A DNA stretch of 64,000 bases from Flavobacteriaceae bacterium PS02334 (GCA_029959295.1 JASCOH010000002.1:517997-581996); one strand, 5' to 3'. Shown: positions 1-8,576, numbered from the stretch's first letter. A program made the numbers and translations. The notes: a model not told the origin generated them from the sequence alone.

Positions 1-1337
1 TCTTCCCAGAGAGCGACTGGCGAATCTTCAAAGAGGCTTTTGAATCGGGTTTCGCTTTTGGTTATATTTTCTTCTGCTAATTTTTTATCGGTAATATCTT
101 CAATTATCGTGATATATGATTTTTTGTTATCGTCAGCATCTATCAAAGGATAGACGTGAACTTTCGCCCAAATTATGCTTCCGTTTTTGTGAAAATATCT
201 TTTCTCTAATGTGAAGTCTGAAATTCGGCCAGTTCTTAAATCTGCAAGTTGTATTAAATTTCCTTCAATATCATCGGGATGCGTTAATGCTGTAAAATTT
301 GAAGCCTTCATTTCTTCTAATGTATAGCCTAATATTTTGCAAAACCGCTGATTCGTAGCTATAAATTTTCCACAATCGTCAATGTGAGTAATTCCTACAG
401 ATGCCTGTTCAAAAATTGTATTGAATTCAATTTTCGATTTTAAGATTTTGTTTGCCTGAGTAGTTACAACTTCTTGCAATTCAGATGGTTTTTTTAAAAT
501 CAATCCGATAAAGATTCCAAAAACACCCGAAAATAAAATTCCAAGCAAAGCTAAAGGAGCCAATTCGTAGAATACCGTATATTTATTTTTATTGACAATG
601 TAAACCTTCCAGTCGCCATCAATAATCTTAATTCTTTGGAAGTTTTTGTCTAAAAATCCTTCCTTATTAGGCAAATAATAATTTTCTTTTCCAGTTTTAG
701 GATTGGTTTTTGAAAATTGAAAATAATATTTGGAAGCATCGAAATTTTGTATTCCTGATACTTTGACCATTTTATCTAATTTGATAACAATTCCCGAAAA
801 TCCCCAAAATTTATCATGCTTAAAAACAGGAAGCCTACCAATGAAACCAATGCCGCCTTGCCTTAATTTTGTAGGACCTGAAAAAAACATTTTTTTGCTT
901 TTTATGGCGGTTTGTGCATCTTGTTTGGTTGTTGGATATTCTAAAACATTGATGTTTAGTGCTTTTTCATTTCCTTCTACGGGGTAGATGTATTTTATGA
1001 TTCCCTTTGGCAATAACTGCAGGATATCAATATTTGGATTCGTTTCGATTAGTTTTCTGCTGATATTTTCAAAATCTACAGGGTTTCCATTATCGTTGAT
1101 TGTCAGTGCCAAAGACAGCGTAGTCGCATAGCTATTTTTAATTGTTTGATTGATATTTTGCTCGACTGTCAAAAGAATTGCAGCCATTTCGCGGTTCTCA
1201 TTTTCTTTTAGAATATGGTACCGCTGAAAGAGTATGTAGCTAATGCCAACAAGCAGAAGCACAGAAGCTATGAAGCCACTAATTTTATAATGGGATATAA
1301 ACCACGTGATTGCCTGTGGACGTTTTTTATTTTTCAT
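1..1337 (-). CDS. CHASE/PAS-domain sensor protein, 3' part outside the window
   Basis: The open frame starts at ATG 1337 and runs off the left edge without a stop (445 codons seen). Residues about 19-37 form a membrane segment. Residues about 70-230 look like a periplasmic CHASE domain, with the motif LPKGIIKYIYPVEGNEKA. A second membrane segment lies near 250-276. A PAS domain starts near 298 (TIFEQASVGITHIDDCGK), is followed by a PAC segment (FHKNGSIIWAKVHVYPL), and a second PAS begins near 430 (RFKSLFEDSPVALWE). In this family such an N-terminal half usually precedes a histidine kinase, sometimes a GGDEF domain, but the output domain is not visible. The ligand is unknown. The gene is transcribed out of the window and has no evident partner. 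Confidence 0.85.
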   Translation of the reverse strand, partial: MKNKKRPQAITWFISHYKISGFIASVLLLVGISYILFQRYHILKENENREMAAILLTVEQNINQTIKNSYATTLSLALTINDNGNPVDFENISRKLIETNPNIDILQLLPKGIIKYIYPVEGNEKALNINVLEYPTTKQDAQTAIKSKKMFFSGPTKLRQGGIGFIGRLPVFKHDKFWGFSGIVIKLDKMVKVSGIQNFDASKYYFQFSKTNPKTGKENYYLPNKEGFLDKNFQRIKIIDGDWKVYIVNKNKYTVFYELAPLALLGILFSGVFGIFIGLILKKPSELQEVVTTQANKILKSKIEFNTIFEQASVGITHIDDCGKFIATNQRFCKILGYTLEEMKASNFTALTHPDDIEGNLIQLADLRTGRISDFTLEKRYFHKNGSIIWAKVHVYPLIDADDNKKSYITIIEDITDKKLAEENITKSETRFKSLFEDSPVALWE

Positions 1338-1438
1338 TTGTGTGGCTTAAATTTTTCAATATGAAAGTATGAAAATAATACCATTAATTAACAAAAATAT
1401 ATTTATATTCTTTAAGTTTTATAGTAAGGCTCAATTAT

Positions 1439-1822
1439 TTACAAAACTAATTCTGAAAATAACCGTTGAGCAGTTTTATCTAAATCCAAACTTAGCCCAG
1501 GATGCGGTCGCGAAGTTTGTATAACAGAACTTCTCACAGCCGTCAGCCATCTGAATCGCGAAGGAATGTCTAGGCATGCAATGGGCCCGCCTTCTTTTTT
1601 TCCGTCGCTGATGTTTTTAAAAGCTTCTAAATTTAGTTGCAGCTGCTCAAAATCTAGTTCTTCTGAAAAGAAGTTCAATTTTTGCTTATCAAGTGCGTAA
1701 AGCATTTTGATAAACTTAGCTTTTTTGCAAAAAACAATAACGCCAGCATTTACAAACTCTTCACGCTCAACCCTTGGAACCACTCGGATTACGGCATATT
1801 CATATAAGTGTCTGTCTTGCAT
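1439..1822 (-). CDS. DUF3037 family protein
   Basis: A 127-residue protein that begins YEYAVIRVVPRVEREEFVNAG, the hallmark start of DUF3037 proteins. It ends with the usual region around a conserved SRPHPGLSLD segment. Its biochemical role is unknown. It overlaps the 3' end of the HipA-like kinase gene upstream by 23 bases, so the two are translationally coupled. DUF3037 genes are commonly found next to this type of HipA-like kinase, which suggests a partner or substrate rather than a classical antitoxin. No DNA-binding motif is visible. The family call is good; the function is open. Confidence 0.85.
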   Translation of the reverse strand: MQDRHLYEYAVIRVVPRVEREEFVNAGVIVFCKKAKFIKMLYALDKQKLNFFSEELDFEQLQLNLEAFKNISDGKKEGGPIACLDIPSRFRWLTAVRSSVIQTSRPHPGLSLDLDKTAQRLFSELVL

Positions 1823-2594
1823 TTTGTGCTTCTTTTATAAAATTTTCTGAATTGGCTAATCGTGTCAGCAGAAATTTGGTATAAACTTCTCTAATTTGGT
1901 CGGATGTTTCGTCAGTTTCTTCCCATTGCAACCATTCATCGGGGATGAGCGCTGTTATTTTTTGGATAATTTCTTCGGTAAGAATTTCTTTGAAAGCTTT
2001 GTCAACTTCAGTCAAATTTGACGCTTGAGGCAAAAGAACGTGGTCTTTAACCAAAGCAAACGGACTTTTGGCATGCGATTCCCAATTGGTCCAGGAATGG
2101 TGGAAATAAAAGGAAGCGCCGTGGTCGATAAGCCATAATTCTTTATGCCAAATCAGCATATTTGTATTCCTGAAAGTTCGGTCAACGTTTGTAATAAAAG
2201 CGTCGAGCCAAACAATTTTTGAAGCTAGATCAGCATCTACAATTGTAACTGCTGGATCAAAATTGATAGCGCCGGAAAGAAAATGCAGCGCTAGATTTTT
2301 TCCTTGGCTTCCTTGCAGCAAATCTTGAATTTCTTCATCAGCTTCAGTTCGCCCAAAAGCTTCGTCAAGATTTGCAAATACTAATTCAGGAATTTGAAGG
2401 TTTAAAACTCGGGCAATCTCACCGCCCAAAAGTTCTGCAATCAATGCTTTGACGCCATGCCCGGCGCCTTTAAATTTTAAAACATATTTAAAATCATCAT
2501 CAGCTTCAGCCAATGCAGGAAGTGAGCCGCCTTCTCTTAATGGCGTAATATACCGAGTAACATTGACAGTTCGTAGAAAAAAAGGATTACTCAT
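1800..2594 (-). CDS. HipA-like kinase (HipA_2 type)
   Basis: A 264-residue protein with the layout of a compact HipA-related Ser/Thr kinase. FKYVLKFKGAGHGVKAL near residue 35 is the nucleotide-binding lysine region. LDAFITNVDRTFRNTNML near 130 carries the catalytic NxDRxxxN signature. LWLIDHGASFYF near 150 replaces the DFG motif. It is much shorter than E. coli HipA (about 440 residues) and lacks the N-subdomain 1. No HipB-like helix-turn-helix gene adjoins it; the only partner is the overlapping DUF3037 gene. It is therefore better described as a stand-alone HipA-like kinase than as a HipBA toxin. The substrate is unknown. Confidence 0.82.
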   Translation of the reverse strand: MSNPFFLRTVNVTRYITPLREGGSLPALAEADDDFKYVLKFKGAGHGVKALIAELLGGEIARVLNLQIPELVFANLDEAFGRTEADEEIQDLLQGSQGKNLALHFLSGAINFDPAVTIVDADLASKIVWLDAFITNVDRTFRNTNMLIWHKELWLIDHGASFYFHHSWTNWESHAKSPFALVKDHVLLPQASNLTEVDKAFKEILTEEIIQKITALIPDEWLQWEETDETSDQIREVYTKFLLTRLANSENFIKEAQNARQTLI

Positions 2595-2836
2595 AAATTT
2601 GCTTATAGCTATATACTTAATAAAATAAGAGTAGAATTATTGGGTAAATTTACGATATGAAATCCAATTTGAATAATACTAAAATGACAAAAATGTTAAA
2701 AATGTAAAAGATATTTAAAAAATTTCAATTCTTTTATTTTTTTCTAAAATTAAAAGGAGATTTTGTGAATCTATTCAAAAAATCAAGCTTTTAAAGACAA
2801 TCTCTTTTTAGGCAAGCTGAAATCTGATTTGTAAAT

Positions 2837-3745
2837 TTAAAAACTTCCGACAACGCCAATTGTGCTTATCCCCATGTTTAAATTCCAGTGGATTTTATCC
2901 TTGTCTGCGTAGGTATATTTTTTCTCTTTTTTGAGATAATTATCAATTCCATCAACAACGGCAACGCTCAAAGCCATGCTCAATCCAACATCGGTAATCC
3001 AATGTTTTCCTTCCCAAAGGCGAGAAACTGGCGCAATCATTCCAACAGCATAAATTCCTGATTTTACCCACGGATTTTTAAACTGCTTTCCAATAGCATA
3101 TGCAGTCGTAAAGCTTAAAACCGTATGCCCCGAAGGAAAAGAGCTATAAGAAGAATTATTGGCAAAAGGCTTAAAATGGTGATTTCCTTTTCCTACATCT
3201 GGCCTGGCTCGTCCCACAATAGTTTTGCTTATGGATTGGATAATTCCTGCGGAAGTTGCCGATGCAATCATCAAGACTCCGGTTTTTCTAACTTTTTCAT
3301 TATCCGTAAGCAATCCAAAAAGATAAACGCCGCCCGTAATTCCGTAATTATTTTGAGGACTTCCAAAATACCACCCAAAATCACGAACTCCCTGCGGAAT
3401 ATCTTTGCTCTGTTTTCTAAAATAGACACTGGCTTCTTCATCAACAAGAAATAGTGCAGCCGTACCCAAAACTACGCCTCCAGCAGTCAGATAATCTTTC
3501 TTCTTCCAGTCAAAAGGACGAAGATAGCTGTATTTTATACCGCCAAGAACGCTCAGTCCATCATATTTTAGATTTTGCCAGATAGTTTTCTTCTTGGCAA
3601 TCGTATCTCTGTCAGAAAAAGCATTGTCGATGGCCGTAGAATCAATAAATACGGTCTTTTTGTAGATGGTATCTTGTGCTTTTATATTAGAAAAAGAAAA
3701 AAATAGCAGGGGCAGGACGATTCTGAAAATAGTTTGTTGTTTCAT
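2837..3745 (-). CDS. PAP2-family phosphatase, exported or membrane-anchored
   Basis: A 302-residue protein with an N-terminal signal sequence ending near FSNIKA-QD. The three PAP2 signatures are all present: KTIVGRARPD near residue 171, SSYSSFPSGHTVLSF near 200, and SRLWEGKHWITDVG near 240. These supply the Lys/Arg, the His of PSGH, and the Arg and His of the third motif needed for phosphoryl transfer. Hydrophobic segments around 85-100, 140-170 and 210-260 fit a membrane-bound lipid phosphatase. The likely substrate is undecaprenyl pyrophosphate, phosphatidic acid or a lipid A phosphate, but the sequence does not decide. It is a single gene, convergent with nothing, and divergent from the small genes at 3862. 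Confidence 0.9.
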   Translation of the reverse strand: MKQQTIFRIVLPLLFFSFSNIKAQDTIYKKTVFIDSTAIDNAFSDRDTIAKKKTIWQNLKYDGLSVLGGIKYSYLRPFDWKKKDYLTAGGVVLGTAALFLVDEEASVYFRKQSKDIPQGVRDFGWYFGSPQNNYGITGGVYLFGLLTDNEKVRKTGVLMIASATSAGIIQSISKTIVGRARPDVGKGNHHFKPFANNSSYSSFPSGHTVLSFTTAYAIGKQFKNPWVKSGIYAVGMIAPVSRLWEGKHWITDVGLSMALSVAVVDGIDNYLKKEKKYTYADKDKIHWNLNMGISTIGVVGSF

Positions 3746-3835
3746 GCGGAATATTTCTGTAAAAATAATTTATTTTGAAATACATCTGACAAACTTCTGC
3801 CATATTTGTAACAATACCAAGAACCTGAAATTGAT

Positions 3836-3843
3836 TATCTTTG
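3836..3843 (+). promoter_or_regulatory. Possible -7 element for the 3862-4615 genes
   Basis: TATCTTTG matches the Bacteroidota -7 consensus TAnnTTTG and lies 18 bases before ATG 3862. No TTG at the expected -33 distance is present, so the call is weak. Confidence 0.35.
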
Positions 3844-3861
3844 CTGAAACTCCTTATAAAT

Positions 3862-4014
3862 ATGGGACGAAGAACTGAAGCCAACCGTTTGGCACACAAG
3901 AAAAAAGCAGATCAAAAAAAGAGTAGGGACAAGGAAGCTGAACAACTTAGAAAGCAAAAGTTAAAAGAAATTACGAATAAATTTAACGCTTCTGAAAAAG
4001 AACCAAACGACTAA
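3862..4014 (+). CDS. Small highly charged protein of 50 residues
   Basis: ATG 3862 to TAA 4014 encodes a 50-residue, Lys/Arg/Glu-rich, probably helical protein (starts MGRRTEANRLAHKKKADQKK, ends NASEKEPND). Its stop is three bases before the next start at 4018, and a -7-like TATCTTTG lies just upstream, which is consistent with a real first gene of a small operon. I do not recognise a family. The basic N-terminal half could bind nucleic acid, but that is inference from composition only. Confidence 0.6.
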   Translation: MGRRTEANRLAHKKKADQKKSRDKEAEQLRKQKLKEITNKFNASEKEPND

Positions 4015-4017
4015 TTT

Positions 4018-4236
4018 ATGGACATTAAACGTTACGAAGAATTAAAAAATAGCGTGCAAGAAATCATTGATTTGATTGCAACAAAAGATAATAAAGAGGC
4101 GAACAACAAGCTGACATCGGTTAGTGAAATTTTGGATGAGCTTTTAGACCATGCCGAAGAAGACGAAGAATTGATTGAAATCAGCCGTTATCAAGTGCTT
4201 TTAAATCAATTATATCAAAAAATTAATGCAGAATAA
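4018..4236 (+). CDS. Small acidic helical protein, unknown function
   Basis: A 72-residue protein (MDIKRYEELKNSVQEIIDLI...) that is predominantly helical and acidic, with the run LLDHAEEDEELIEISRYQVL in its second half. No cysteines, signal peptide or membrane segment. It sits between the 50-residue gene (three-base gap) and the YchJ-type gene (11-base overlap), so the three form one transcription unit. I do not recognise a family. Close packing on both sides supports that it is translated. Confidence 0.7.
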   Translation: MDIKRYEELKNSVQEIIDLIATKDNKEANNKLTSVSEILDELLDHAEEDEELIEISRYQVLLNQLYQKINAE

Positions 4237-4615
4237 TTCCCGAAAATCTTGCTATTGCAGTTCTGGAAATTCTTTTTCAGATTGTTGCGAACCTTATATC
4301 AAAGGTATTGAAAATGCGCCAACTGCTGAAAAATTAATGCGCTCAAGATATAGCGCTTATGCAACTCAAGAAGCCGATTATTTAGTAGCAACTACGCACA
4401 TTTCTACAAGAAAATACCACAAAAAAAGCGATATTTTAGAATGGTCAAAATCGAATAATTGGCTTCGTCTGGAAGTTTTAAGTGCGTCTGAAAATAGCGT
4501 AGAATTCAAGGCTTATTTTCTAGATAATCAGCTTCAGGCAAATATTCATCATGAAAAATCAGCTTTCAAATTCGAGAACGGAAAGTGGTTTTATGTAGAT
4601 GGAAAATTCTTTTAG
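4226..4615 (+). CDS. YchJ-type protein with SEC-C zinc-binding motif
   Basis: A 129-residue protein. The N-terminal cysteine cluster C-Y-C-SSGNSFSD-CC (residues about 9-20) is a SEC-C type metal site, followed by TAEKLMRSRYSAYATQEADYL, the signature of the YchJ (UPF0225) family, and an NTF2-like alpha/beta fold (WLRLEVLSA...GKWFYVDG). The length matches the family (about 130-160). SEC-C domains bind zinc, but the function of YchJ proteins is not established. The start overlaps the 3' end of the upstream gene by 11 bases. The 3' end abuts the convergent DNA glycosylase gene with no gap. Confidence 0.88.
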   Translation: MQNNSRKSCYCSSGNSFSDCCEPYIKGIENAPTAEKLMRSRYSAYATQEADYLVATTHISTRKYHKKSDILEWSKSNNWLRLEVLSASENSVEFKAYFLDNQLQANIHHEKSAFKFENGKWFYVDGKFF

Positions 4616-5713
4616 CTAAAATTCAATTTCGAAATCTTTCAGCACTTTTTCCTCGCCATTTACAATTATCGAAAGCTGGTGCATTCCGGCGTAAAAAACC
4701 CGCGTCGTGATAATTTTGAAGGATTGTTTTCTTCGGATGTTTATAATTTCATTCGGAAAATATTCTTTTTCACTGATCTTGAACACTTTCTTAGCTAGAT
4801 GCCCTTTTGATTTTTTATAGTAAATTCCGTATTCAAGCCTCACGATCTGGTTATTGTTGTTGTCATTTTTTACTGTAAAAGAAAATTCCAGACTGTCTCC
4901 GATTTTTACTTTTGGCGTATGAATCTCAAAGTTTGAAACGTCAATGTTTTTGCTGTCCAAACCATAAATCTTTAATATTTCTGGATGGCCTTGTTTTAAT
5001 AAAGTCCGTGCGCCGTGTTTTACAATTGCATCGGTTTCTTTAGAAATTCCTTTCCAATTTCGAGCAATTTCCAGTACTTTTTCAGGATGGTCTTTAGCAA
5101 TATCGTTTAAATTATTGGCAACGCTTCTGCGTACATATTCAGAGGAATCGGCTTTTAAATTTTCTAAGATTTCAATCACCAAATCAGGATTTTTCTTCAA
5201 TTCAGGAACCGCCATCGCCCAAGGCAATTTCGAACGACTTCCTTCACTTGCCAAACGCCTAACTTTAGGGCTTTCGTGTTTTGACCAAACTTTCATCTGC
5301 GCCAACATTTCAGGATATTTGATAAGAAAAGGACGGATTCCGAATTCACAACTAATAAATTGTGTAGTAAATTCAAGTGCTTTCACCGAGTTTTCATAAT
5401 CGTCGATGCCATAAATTTCAATATAATCGGGAAGAAAAATATAAGCGAGACTTTCTCCAGTGCCATAATTTTCTCGAAGTTTTGCAATCAGTTTTTCGAT
5501 AATTGAAAACGCGTCATTAAAATTTTCGGGTAGAAATTCATGCAAAACTTTTGTTGTGTGGCGCATTCTTTCCTTTAATTCCATAGCTAAAAATGCGGGC
5601 GTAAAAATCTTTTCCGTAAAAAGTTTTTTATCAAAATCAGGAAGAACTTGCAGTAAAGTATTCGAAAAACGATTATAAAATTCTGGAGAATAAATATCTT
5701 TTAGCGCGCTCAT
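4616..5713 (-). CDS. DNA alkylation repair protein, AlkC-like, with C-terminal Ig-like domain
   Basis: A 365-residue protein. Residues about 1-260 are HEAT-like helical repeats with WSKHESPKVRRLASEGSRSK and SSEYVRRSVANNLNDIAKDH, the typical surface of AlkC/AlkD glycosylases that hold DNA through helical repeats and excise alkylated bases. Residues about 265-365 are beta-rich (VKIGDSLEFSFTVKN... GMHQLSIIVNGEEKVLKDFEIEF) and look like an immunoglobulin-like fold. AlkC proteins are known to come with such a C-terminal domain, AlkD proteins without it, so AlkC-like is preferred. The catalytic residue cannot be fixed by eye. Transcribed alone, convergent with the YchJ-type gene. Confidence 0.82.
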   Translation of the reverse strand: MSALKDIYSPEFYNRFSNTLLQVLPDFDKKLFTEKIFTPAFLAMELKERMRHTTKVLHEFLPENFNDAFSIIEKLIAKLRENYGTGESLAYIFLPDYIEIYGIDDYENSVKALEFTTQFISCEFGIRPFLIKYPEMLAQMKVWSKHESPKVRRLASEGSRSKLPWAMAVPELKKNPDLVIEILENLKADSSEYVRRSVANNLNDIAKDHPEKVLEIARNWKGISKETDAIVKHGARTLLKQGHPEILKIYGLDSKNIDVSNFEIHTPKVKIGDSLEFSFTVKNDNNNNQIVRLEYGIYYKKSKGHLAKKVFKISEKEYFPNEIINIRRKQSFKIITTRVFYAGMHQLSIIVNGEEKVLKDFEIEF

Positions 5714-5739
5714 TTTAGGAAATTATAGAAATTAAACTT

Positions 5740-5786
5740 AGGCAAAAATAGTAATTGCTTTGATAAAGCGCTTCTTATTTTTGCCT
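5740..5786. repeat. Inverted repeat between 5713 and 5808
   Basis: AGGCAAAAATA (5740-5750) and TATTTTTGCCT (5776-5786) are perfect inverted arms, with a nested GCTTT/AAAGC pair (5757-5769) inside. It follows the stop of the 600-residue gene and may act as its terminator, although no long U-run follows. On each strand the arm also contains TATTTTTG, a match to the -7 consensus; on the minus strand this lies 30 bases before the AlkC-like start. Confidence 0.5.
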
Positions 5787-5807
5787 TTAGTTTTTATTCT
5801 GGAAATT

Positions 5808-7610
5808 CTATAAAACTGCAGCTTCAAAACTTTCAACCGAAGTTTTTATTTTTTGTAATTCAAGCAAAATCATTTCTTTTTCTGCTTGAAAATAAGTTGT
5901 TTCAGCAAAAAGGTTTTCATAATATTCAATGCCTTCCAAAAGATTCTGGCGGAATTTTTCAATTTTTTTCCAAGCCATCTTTGAAGTTTCTAGAACTGAA
6001 TTTTCAATTTCTTTTTTCAGATAATCGGCATACATTTTTAATTCTTTCATAAAAAAGTGAGGCCTGTTTTTTACTGAAATCACATTGTCGTTTCCATAAA
6101 TGTGCTTGACCATTCTCAAAAGCGAAATTTCTTCGGTAAAGTAAGCCATATTTGGTCCTGGGCAAACTACAATTCCTTGCGCTTCGCCTTTTACGGGTAA
6201 ATTATTTTCCAATAAGGAAGCGTTTGAAAGACCTACGCAAAGGCATGATTTTTCTAGTATTTTTTCTCTTTTTTGGATGAATTCGCTTTCAGAAATAACT
6301 TTTTTTTCTTGTTCCAATTCGTGTAATTTCTGTTCTTGGTATTTTTTGGAAGCCGTGCAAATTGCTTTTCCGGCGAATTCCTTATTGAGTTCTAGATATT
6401 TTTTCGGACAAGAACTTCCGAATTTTCCGTGTGAAATTCTGTGCTGTTTTAAAGCTTCATTCGTAGTTCCTTTCACACTGTTGAAAGGAATTCCCAATGG
6501 AGAAATATGGCTCAAGAATAAGTCGCTTTCGGTTGCTTTGCTAAGTAATTTTCGAGTTTCTGGATCTACAGAAGTCGCTTCTGGAACTAATAAAAACGGC
6601 GAACCCCAACCCACAGAATCTACATTATATTGTTTTAATAAAAATTCATGTTCTTCAGAAGTTCCAACACCGCCTTGAACCGTAATTTTAAGTTCCAAAG
6701 GAGAATTTGGCACTGAAAATCCTTTTTGAATTAAAGCTTTTGTCATCAATTCATGTGCGGAATTTACCAATTCTGATTTCTTGTTTTTAAATTCCTCCAA
6801 AATAAATCCTAATAAAAAACCGTCAGTTGCAAAAGCATGTCCACCGCAGTTTAACCCAGATTCTATGCGGTATTCAGAAACCCAAAGTCCTTTTTTGGCC
6901 AGATAATTTCCTTGAATCATCGCTGACCTGAAATCGCTTACTTTCAAGATGATTTTCTTTTTCAATTTATAATTTTCATCTGGAAAAAAATCACTGAAAT
7001 CTTCTAAATAGCCATATAAAGACGGATTCATTCCGGCAGAAAAAACTACAGAAGATTCTAAATTGCTATTGGCAAAACCTCTTAAAGCGGCATGCGCATC
7101 ATTGAAAATTGACGGAAGCAGTTTTCCTTGGCTGAAATTTTCCTTGTCGACTTTCGTCATAATATTTACGTCGATATCGCCGGCAACAAGATTTTTTTCG
7201 ATGAATTGCAACAGCGTTTCTTTCGCGGAAGCGCCATTTTGCAATATTTCCTGAAACTTCAATTTGATTTCTGACTGGTTTGGAAGAATGGCAATATAAT
7301 TATCTAAAACCGTTTTGCTTTCCAGAATTTCAGTTTTAAATTTCTCAAATTTTTCTTTTACAATTTTGTCTACAAGATTTAAATAGGATGTAATTCGCTT
7401 GGCTCTGAAATCGTGTATTTTCTGCGTAATTTCCTCATATTGAAAATTAAATTTCTTGCTGTAAAAAGCATTTAGCTTTTCCATAAGATCGTCGTCCATG
7501 ATTGAAATTACTGAGGAAATTCCGTATTGCGCGACACGAATCGGACTGTCGATCGTGTAGGCGAGTCCCATTACAGGAATATGAAAAGTATGAAGTTGCG
7601 AATTATTCAT
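5808..7610 (-). CDS. Conserved unknown protein, possible flavin-type TIM-barrel fold with cysteine clusters
   Basis: A 600-residue protein I cannot assign firmly. No signal peptide or membrane segment. Residues 9-45 (FHIPVMGLAYTIDSPIRVAQ...) resemble the first strand of a TIM barrel. Near 245-260 SGLNCGGHAFATDGF and near 305-330 VQGGVGTSEEHEFLL with VDSVGWGSPFLL recall glycine-rich phosphate/FMN-binding loops of nitronate monooxygenase-like enzymes. Cysteines are conserved-looking: NCGG, SSCPKKY, AICTAS, SCLCVG, VVCPGPN. They could ligate a metal or Fe-S cluster. The C-terminal 100 residues are helical. Expressed alone, between two hairpins. Function unknown; the fold suggestion is inference. 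Confidence 0.6.
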   Translation of the reverse strand: MNNSQLHTFHIPVMGLAYTIDSPIRVAQYGISSVISIMDDDLMEKLNAFYSKKFNFQYEEITQKIHDFRAKRITSYLNLVDKIVKEKFEKFKTEILESKTVLDNYIAILPNQSEIKLKFQEILQNGASAKETLLQFIEKNLVAGDIDVNIMTKVDKENFSQGKLLPSIFNDAHAALRGFANSNLESSVVFSAGMNPSLYGYLEDFSDFFPDENYKLKKKIILKVSDFRSAMIQGNYLAKKGLWVSEYRIESGLNCGGHAFATDGFLLGFILEEFKNKKSELVNSAHELMTKALIQKGFSVPNSPLELKITVQGGVGTSEEHEFLLKQYNVDSVGWGSPFLLVPEATSVDPETRKLLSKATESDLFLSHISPLGIPFNSVKGTTNEALKQHRISHGKFGSSCPKKYLELNKEFAGKAICTASKKYQEQKLHELEQEKKVISESEFIQKREKILEKSCLCVGLSNASLLENNLPVKGEAQGIVVCPGPNMAYFTEEISLLRMVKHIYGNDNVISVKNRPHFFMKELKMYADYLKKEIENSVLETSKMAWKKIEKFRQNLLEGIEYYENLFAETTYFQAEKEMILLELQKIKTSVESFEAAVL

Positions 7611-7702
7611 GCTGATTTTTTAGAGATTAGCCTGCAAATATTGGAAAATGGGCAGACTAAAAAACTGATAAATATCATGTGCATGAAATATTTTGCAAAA
7701 AG

Positions 7703-7728
7703 AAAACCCTTGATTTCTCAAGGGTTTT
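7703..7728 (-). terminator. Intrinsic terminator of the TonB-receptor/DUF4249 operon
   Basis: AAAACCCTTGA / TCAAGGGTTTT form an 11-bp stem with a four-base loop, followed on the minus strand by a TTTTCTTTTT tract. It lies 20 bases after the DUF4249 stop and also has T-rich flanks on the plus strand. Confidence 0.85.
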
Positions 7729-7747
7729 TATGAAATAACACGAAAAA

Positions 7748-8563
7748 TTATTCTACTAAATATTGCTTAGAATCCATTTCGGAGACATTAAAATAGCCCA
7801 AGGAATAATTTTCAAAGTTCGTAGTGTTCACAACATTGCCGCGCAAAGTCGCGGGAGGCGTTTGAAAAGGCCCGCCACCGCCGACGATTCCTGCCAAAAC
7901 ATTCATATAATTGTAATATGTTTTTGAAATTCCTAAAATGGAAAAATCCAATGTGTCGCCAGATTTTAAATCTTCGTGGCTGTAAAAAGCAAAGATCTGA
8001 TTTCCTTGAAAAAACTCGTCACTCACAGAATCAAAACTCGGAATTACGGTAAAACTTGGCTTGTATCTTGTCAGGTAATAATCTTCTGTAGCTCCGTTAT
8101 CAGTGTAAAATATCTTTATTTCGATTTCATCTCCTGAAAATCCGCCATCATTTTTTTGCTCAAATCTTTCAATTCGGGGCGCAGGTTTCAGGGTTTCCTT
8201 TGCGGTATAAGTTTCATTTTTATAAACTACAGTCAAAACATAATCAGTATTCAAAACCGGAAGGAAATTAGCGCAAAAATACTCGCCGCTTTGCTGATAT
8301 TCTGTGAAAGTAAAAACAGTATTGTTGCTATCAGTAATAAAAACGGTAGCGCCAGAAGCAGGCGGAATCGCAGTTTCATAATAACCAGTTGTAGTAGTCA
8401 GTTTTATTTTTTGTTCATTGCCAAGAGTGCCTTTTTGCCAAATAATCGAAGCGTCAATCACAAGTTTTGGCGGTGCAGTATTTAGATCGACATCAACAAC
8501 ATCTTCGCAGGAAGCTGTAAAAATAGCGATCAATATTAGTACTATATATCTTAAATTTTTCAT
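7748..8563 (-). CDS. DUF4249 family outer-membrane lipoprotein
   Basis: Starting at ATG 8563 the protein has 271 residues. It begins with a lipoprotein signal (MKNLRYIVLILIAIFTASC) in which TASC is the lipobox. A longer frame to 8617 overlaps the receptor gene and would bury the signal, so the inner start is chosen; it lies 13 bases after the receptor stop. The body is beta-rich, with PPKLVIDASI and an immunoglobulin-like segment (PPASGATVFITDSNN), as in DUF4249 proteins. In Bacteroidota these are encoded directly after a TonB-dependent receptor and are thought to be its surface-exposed partner lipoprotein. The ligand is unknown. Confidence 0.85.
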   Translation of the reverse strand: MKNLRYIVLILIAIFTASCEDVVDVDLNTAPPKLVIDASIIWQKGTLGNEQKIKLTTTTGYYETAIPPASGATVFITDSNNTVFTFTEYQQSGEYFCANFLPVLNTDYVLTVVYKNETYTAKETLKPAPRIERFEQKNDGGFSGDEIEIKIFYTDNGATEDYYLTRYKPSFTVIPSFDSVSDEFFQGNQIFAFYSHEDLKSGDTLDFSILGISKTYYNYMNVLAGIVGGGGPFQTPPATLRGNVVNTTNFENYSLGYFNVSEMDSKQYLVE

Positions 8564-8576
8564 CGTATTTTTATAA

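Noticed and set aside
730-987. 85-codon plus-strand frame opposite the CHASE sensor
   Set aside because: It is antisense to a minus frame open from 1337 to the window edge with clear CHASE and PAS motifs.
1800-2594. Classical HipBA toxin-antitoxin module
   Set aside because: No HipB-like helix-turn-helix gene is adjacent, and the kinase is a short HipA_2-type protein paired with DUF3037.
3125-3454. 109-codon plus-strand frame opposite the PAP2 gene
   Set aside because: No recognisable features. The minus frame contains all three PAP2 motifs.
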